From assembly GCF_947498825.1 (NCBI RefSeq), contig NZ_CANMLV010000020.1, positions 27,331 through 91,330 on the forward strand: a stretch of 64,000 nt of DNA, read 5' to 3'. This DNA comes from an uncultured Cedecea sp. Its GTDB lineage: Bacteria; Pseudomonadota; Gammaproteobacteria; Enterobacterales; Enterobacteriaceae. The notes under the pieces were generated by a model, which saw nothing but the letters and a program-made list of their open reading frames with translations, was not told the origin of the DNA and did not search any database. This document shows positions 60,049-64,000 of the stretch, one piece after another. Numbering within the stretch: the stretch's first letter is position 1; each line of letters begins with the position of its first letter. The translations under genes and the position numbers were made by a program.

Positions 60049-60067
60049 GGCAATCAGCAAATGTAAC

Positions 60068-61147
60068 TTACAGAACGTCTACTGCATTCAGTTCTGCAAA
60101 AGCTTGCTCAAGACGCGTGATCATGGAAGCTTGTGAAGCACGCAGCCAGACACGTGGGTCATAGTATTTTTTGTTCGGCTGGTCAGCACCTTTAGGGTTA
60201 CCCAGCTGACCTTGCAGGTAAGCTTCATTGGTTTTGTAGTACTGCAGGATACCATCCCATGTTGCCCACTGGGTGTCAGTATCAATGTTCATTTTGATAA
60301 CACCGTAGCTTACGGAATCTTTGATTTCCTGAGCAGAAGAACCAGAACCGCCGTGGAAGACGAAGTTCAGGCTGTTGTGCGGCAGATTGTGTTTCTTAGA
60401 AACATAATCCTGAGAATCACGCAGAATGGTTGGAGTCAGTACTACGTTACCTGGCTTATAAACACCGTGTACGTTACCGAAAGAAGCAGCGATAGTGAAA
60501 CGCGGGCTGATTTTGATCAGTTCAGAATAAGCGTAGTCTACGTCTTCTGGCTGAGTATAAAGCGCTGATGCGTCCATATGGCTGTTATCAACGCCATCTT
60601 CTTCACCACCGGTACAACCCAGTTCGATTTCCAGAGTCATACCCATTTTAGCCATACGGGTCAGGTATTTGGCGCTGATTTCGATGTTTTCTTCCAGTGA
60701 CTCTTCAGACAGGTCAATCATGTGAGAAGAGAACAGAGGTTTACCGGTAGCGGCAAAGTGTTTTTCACCTGCATCCAGCAGACCATCGATCCATGGCAGT
60801 AATTTCTTGGCACAGTGGTCGGTATGCAGAATGACTGGAACACCGTAATGCTCAGCCATCTGATGCACATGATGTGCGCCAGAAATTGCACCCAGAATAG
60901 CAGCACCCTGAGGGATGTCAGTTTTAATGCCTTTACCTGCGATAAAAGCAGCACCGCCGTTAGAGAACTGAATAATCACTGGCGCTTTTACTTTGGCAGC
61001 AGTTTCTAATACAGCATTGATGGAGTCAGTTCCGACGCAGTTTACTGCAGGCAGAGCAAAGTTATTCTCTTTTGCAATCTGGAAAACTTTCTGTACGTCA
61101 TCACCTGTCAGTACACCTGGTTTTACGAAATCAAAAATCTTAGACAT
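60068..61147 (-). CDS. fbaA: Class II fructose-bisphosphate aldolase
   Basis: The 359-residue zinc aldolase has metal ligands in VILHTDHCAKKLLPW, ELGCTGGEEDGVDNS and the phosphate-binding NFVFHGGSGSS. It cleaves fructose-1,6-bisphosphate in glycolysis. It is the last gene of the epd-pgk-fbaA cluster, with a hairpin between pgk and fbaA. Confidence 0.97.
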   Translation of the reverse strand: MSKIFDFVKPGVLTGDDVQKVFQIAKENNFALPAVNCVGTDSINAVLETAAKVKAPVIIQFSNGGAAFIAGKGIKTDIPQGAAILGAISGAHHVHQMAEHYGVPVILHTDHCAKKLLPWIDGLLDAGEKHFAATGKPLFSSHMIDLSEESLEENIEISAKYLTRMAKMGMTLEIELGCTGGEEDGVDNSHMDASALYTQPEDVDYAYSELIKISPRFTIAASFGNVHGVYKPGNVVLTPTILRDSQDYVSKKHNLPHNSLNFVFHGGSGSSAQEIKDSVSYGVIKMNIDTDTQWATWDGILQYYKTNEAYLQGQLGNPKGADQPNKKYYDPRVWLRASQASMITRLEQAFAELNAVDVL

Positions 61148-61216
61148 ATCGATGCTTCCTGTAAGTCTGTGAAAAATTTAACTTATCCATCAAATTATTT
61201 CGAGGGACATAAAACC

Positions 61217-61240
61217 AACGGGCAGATATCTCTGCCCGTT
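61217..61240 (-). terminator. Hairpin between pgk and fbaA
   Basis: AACGGGCAGA and TCTGCCCGTT form a perfect 10-bp stem; on the minus strand GGTTTTAT follows. It may be a partial terminator that tunes read-through into fbaA. Confidence 0.7.
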
Positions 61241-61244
61241 ACTC

Positions 61245-62408
61245 TTACTGCTTAGCGCGCTCTTCAAGCATCGCTACAGCTGGCAATACTTTGCCTTCCA
61301 CGAATTCGAGGAATGCGCCACCACCAGTAGAAATGTAGGAAATTTTGTCAGTAATGCCAAACAGGTCGATTGCTGCCAGAGTATCACCGCCACCTGCGAT
61401 AGAGAAACCTTCGCTATCAGCGATAGCATGAGCAACAATCTCGGTTCCTTTACGGAAGTTAGGGAACTCAAATACGCCTACCGGGCCATTCCACAGAATG
61501 GTCTTCGCATTTTTCAGGATCTCAGCCAGTTTATGTGCAGAAACATCACCCATATCCAGGATCTGCTCTTCATCTTTAATATCACTGGTTGATTTCAGCG
61601 TTGCGGTAGCAGTTTCAGAAAATTCGGTAGCCACACGTACATCGGTAGGAACTGGGATATCACAGATAGTCAGCAGGCGCTTAGCTTCATCAACCAGGTC
61701 GGCTTCATACAGTGATTTACCGACATTGTGGCCTTGAGCCGCAACGAAGGTGTTTGCGATACCACCGCCAACAATCAGCTGGTCAGCAATTTTAGACAGG
61801 GAGTCCAGCACAGTCAGTTTAGTGGAAACTTTAGAACCACCTACGATAGCAACCATGGGACGAGCCGGGTTTTTCAATGCTTTGCCCAGAGCGTCAAGCT
61901 CTGCTGCCAGTAATGGGCCAGCACAAGCAACATCAGCAAATTTACCTACACCATGGGTAGAAGCCTGCGCGCGGTGAGCTGTACCGAAGGCATCCATGAC
62001 AAATACGTCGCACAGCGCAGCGTATTGTTTAGACAGTGTCTCGTCGTCTTTTTTCTCGCCTTTGTTAAAGCGAACGTTTTCCAGAACAACCAGCTCACCT
62101 TCTGCCACTTCAACACCATCAAGGTAATCTTTTACCAGACGGACTGGGGAGGAAAGTTTTTCTTTCAGATAATTTACAACTGGCAGCAGAGAGAACTCTT
62201 CGTTGTACTCACCTTCAGTTGGGCGTCCCAAATGAGAGGTGACCATGACTTTAGCACCTTGCTTAAGGGCTTGTTCAATCGTCGGAAGAGAGGCACGAAT
62301 ACGTGCATCGCTGGTTACTTTTCCGTCTTTAACAGGCACGTTCAGATCCGCACGAATGAAAACGCGTTTTCCTGCAAGATCCAGATCGGACATCTTAATT
62401 ACAGACAT
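61245..62408 (-). CDS. pgk: Phosphoglycerate kinase
   Basis: The start at 62408 gives 387 residues, the E. coli length, beginning [30 protein letters not shown]. Other motifs are [54 protein letters not shown] and GGGDTLAAI. It makes ATP from 1,3-bisphosphoglycerate. It lies 21 nt after epd. Confidence 0.98.
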   Translation of the reverse strand: MSVIKMSDLDLAGKRVFIRADLNVPVKDGKVTSDARIRASLPTIEQALKQGAKVMVTSHLGRPTEGEYNEEFSLLPVVNYLKEKLSSPVRLVKDYLDGVEVAEGELVVLENVRFNKGEKKDDETLSKQYAALCDVFVMDAFGTAHRAQASTHGVGKFADVACAGPLLAAELDALGKALKNPARPMVAIVGGSKVSTKLTVLDSLSKIADQLIVGGGIANTFVAAQGHNVGKSLYEADLVDEAKRLLTICDIPVPTDVRVATEFSETATATLKSTSDIKDEEQILDMGDVSAHKLAEILKNAKTILWNGPVGVFEFPNFRKGTEIVAHAIADSEGFSIAGGGDTLAAIDLFGITDKISYISTGGGAFLEFVEGKVLPAVAMLEERAKQ

Positions 62409-62429
62409 GGTGAATCCTCTCATTGATTC

Positions 62430-63476
62430 TTAAAATTTTATAGACGCCATTTGCGTCTTACCTGAAATCCATTGAGCCATCGCCAACGTCGTATCCAGCA
62501 TTCGGTTGGCAAAACCCCATTCGTTATCACACCAGACAAGCGTTTTGATCAGATGCTGACCACTAACCCGAGTTTGAGTACCATCGACGATTGCGCTATG
62601 CGGATCGTGATTAAAATCAATTGAGACCAGTGGCAATTCCGTATAATCAACTATACCACGAAATGATTCTCTTGCCGCTTTTTGAAGTAAGTCATTGACT
62701 TCGCACTGTTTTACAGCATGACTGACCGTAACACTTAAATCAATTGCCGTCACATTAATGGTCGGTACTCGTACCGCTATCGCCTCAAAACAGTCCGCAA
62801 ACTTTGGCAAAATACGCGCAATTCCCGCAGCAAGACGGGTATCAACCGGAATAATCGACTGGCTGGCAGCGCGTGTACGGCGCAGATCGGGATGATAAGC
62901 ATCAATAACCTGCTGGTCATGCATCGCTGAGTGAATCGTCGTTACGGTTCCTGATTCGATACCAAATGCATCATCAAGCAGCTTTATTATGGGAATAATA
63001 CAGTTGGTGGTACAGGACGCATTGGAAACAATATGATGGTGATCTTCTAATAATAGATGATTTACACCAAACACCACGGTGGCATCGATATCAGCCCCAC
63101 CAGGATGTGAAAAGAGCACTTTTTTAGCGCCAGCGGTAAGATGGGCTTCCCCATCAGCCCGGGAGCCGTAGACACCGGTACAGTCGAGCACAATATCGAC
63201 GTCCAGTTCATACCAGGGGAGTGATTCAATTTTTGGTTCGTGCAACAGGCGAATACTGTCGTTACCGATAAAAAGCTGTTCACGTTCCTGCCGAACGTCC
63301 CAGGCGAAGCGACCATGACTGGTATCATACTTAAGCAAATGCGCCATACCTGCCGAATCAGCTAATTCATTAATTGCCACGACGCTGATTTCTGCGCGAC
63401 GGCCAGACTCATACAATGCACGAACGACATTACGTCCTATGCGGCCGAATCCATTGATGGCGATGCGTACAGTCAT
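62430..63476 (-). CDS. epd: Erythrose-4-phosphate dehydrogenase
   Basis: The 348-residue GAPDH-family protein begins [23 protein letters not shown] and carries the catalytic cysteine in [24 protein letters not shown]. The [16 protein letters not shown] and [14 protein letters not shown] segments are those of Epd rather than GapA, as is the gene order epd-pgk-fbaA. It makes 4-phosphoerythronate for pyridoxal-phosphate synthesis. The C-terminus is about nine residues longer than in E. coli. Confidence 0.95.
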   Translation of the reverse strand: MTVRIAINGFGRIGRNVVRALYESGRRAEISVVAINELADSAGMAHLLKYDTSHGRFAWDVRQEREQLFIGNDSIRLLHEPKIESLPWYELDVDIVLDCTGVYGSRADGEAHLTAGAKKVLFSHPGGADIDATVVFGVNHLLLEDHHHIVSNASCTTNCIIPIIKLLDDAFGIESGTVTTIHSAMHDQQVIDAYHPDLRRTRAASQSIIPVDTRLAAGIARILPKFADCFEAIAVRVPTINVTAIDLSVTVSHAVKQCEVNDLLQKAARESFRGIVDYTELPLVSIDFNHDPHSAIVDGTQTRVSGQHLIKTLVWCDNEWGFANRMLDTTLAMAQWISGKTQMASIKF

Positions 63477-63923
63477 ATCTCTCCTGCCAGTTTCTCGGGA
63501 TTAAGTGGCTGACAGAGTAATCCAGCAACCGCCTGAGTGGAATCCTCACTCCCATGAAACAGCAATTATTCGCTTAATTATCTAACGAAACCAAAACTGA
63601 AACGGTTCAGCTATATTAAAGGATTCTACGAATAAAAGGAACGTCACCCACCTGTTATCGCACCAGGTTCTGACGAACATCACATTTTTGATGGAATAAA
63701 TGCAACGAAAAAGCTCTGTGGTGGAATAAAAATAGCTGATGGACACAAAGATGCTGCAGCATTTTATATCCAAATCAGAATCACAGCATGTCGCTACACT
63801 GGCCCGTCTGACAGTCTCCATTTTAAACTGACTATCGAAGACATGCCGTTTGATTCCTGAACTCCTTTTTAAAGTTGCTTAACTTGGTATCCGGTTTTTC
63901 GTCACCTCTCCAGATAGACGCAC
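63477..63923. other. Intergenic region upstream of epd
   Basis: About 450 nt with no convincing gene. It should contain the epd promoter. A 79-codon frame on the minus strand (63582-63821) shows no ribosome site or recognisable domain. Confidence 0.5.
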
Positions 63924-64000
63924 ATCGAGTAGGAGGCAGGATCACTCCTGCCGTCCTCTCACACCACCGTACGTACGGTTCCGTATACGGCGGTTCATGT
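63924..64000 (-). mobile_element. 3' end of a group II intron (domains V and VI), running out of the window
   Basis: Read on the minus strand, the segment gives a domain V-like hairpin (GAACCGCCGTATACGG, then CCGTACGTACGGTGGT), the linker GTGAGAGGA, and a domain VI-like hairpin GGCAGGA-GTGA-TCCTGCC followed by TCCTACTCGAT. The unpaired A seven bases from the end fits the branch point, and the intron would end at AT (63924). A reverse-transcriptase gene would lie just beyond 64000. The class is not determined. Confidence 0.55.

Noticed and set aside
63582..63821. Minus-strand frame of 79 codons upstream of epd
   Set aside because: No ribosome site, no recognisable domain, and a cysteine-rich random composition.

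Overview
The window is a chromosomal segment of a gamma-proteobacterium of the order Enterobacterales, but not Escherichia. The backbone order lysS-prfB-recJ-dsbC-xerD-fldB-cptA-sdhE-ygfZ-yqfA, then bglA, ygfF, gcvPHT, ubiI-ubiH-pepP-ygfB, zapA-ssrS-fau, serA, rpiA, argP, yggE, argO, mscS, fbaA-pgk-epd follows the E. coli K-12 65-66 min region almost gene for gene. Overall base composition is moderate. A dispersed palindromic repeat of about 127-129 bp (ends reading tatatacc...cgggtata) recurs between genes, which suggests a Yersiniaceae/Budviciaceae/Hafniaceae-like host. The genus cannot be fixed from sequence alone.

Region 1 (1-8831) is a myo-inositol locus on the + strand: the 3' end of an inositol dehydrogenase gene, a ribose-type ABC importer (binding protein, double ATPase, permease), a second Gfo/Idh dehydrogenase, a fused IolC kinase/aldolase-like protein, IolE and IolB. 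Region 2 (9076-15846) is accessory. It holds an Ail/OmpX-like barrel, then a 5-kb redox/regulator module bounded by a perfect 129-bp inverted repeat (saccharopine-dehydrogenase-like, VOC, SDR, AraC, HxlR and SnoaL-like genes), then a RelB/RelE pair. Region 3 (16021-19502) is a Fur-type ferric-iron ABC importer. Region 4 (19511-29706) is housekeeping: the LysM/LytM lipoprotein ActS, LysRS, RF2 with its programmed +1 frameshift, RecJ, DsbC, XerD, FldB, CptA, SdhE, YgfZ and YqfA.

Region 5 (29888-43344) mixes backbone and acquired genes. It contains an RpiR regulator with BglA, an AT-rich M66 metalloprotease without a visible signal peptide, the decayed right end of an IS200/IS605-like element, an OmpR-type two-component pair, YgfF, a cupin, and a 1016-aa adenylation-thiolation-reductase (A-T-R) NRPS-like enzyme facing its own phosphopantetheinyl transferase. 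That last pair, wedged between ygfF and gcvP, is the best candidate for an undescribed system: a one-module enzyme whose hand-read specificity residues point to a branched-chain amino acid and whose reductase should release an amino aldehyde or amino alcohol. Region 6 (43350-63476) is again housekeeping: glycine cleavage, ubiquinone hydroxylases, PepP, ZapA, 6S RNA, serine synthesis, pentose phosphate, arginine export, MscS and lower glycolysis. The right edge (63924-64000) carries what looks like the domain V/VI end of a group II intron entering from outside the window.
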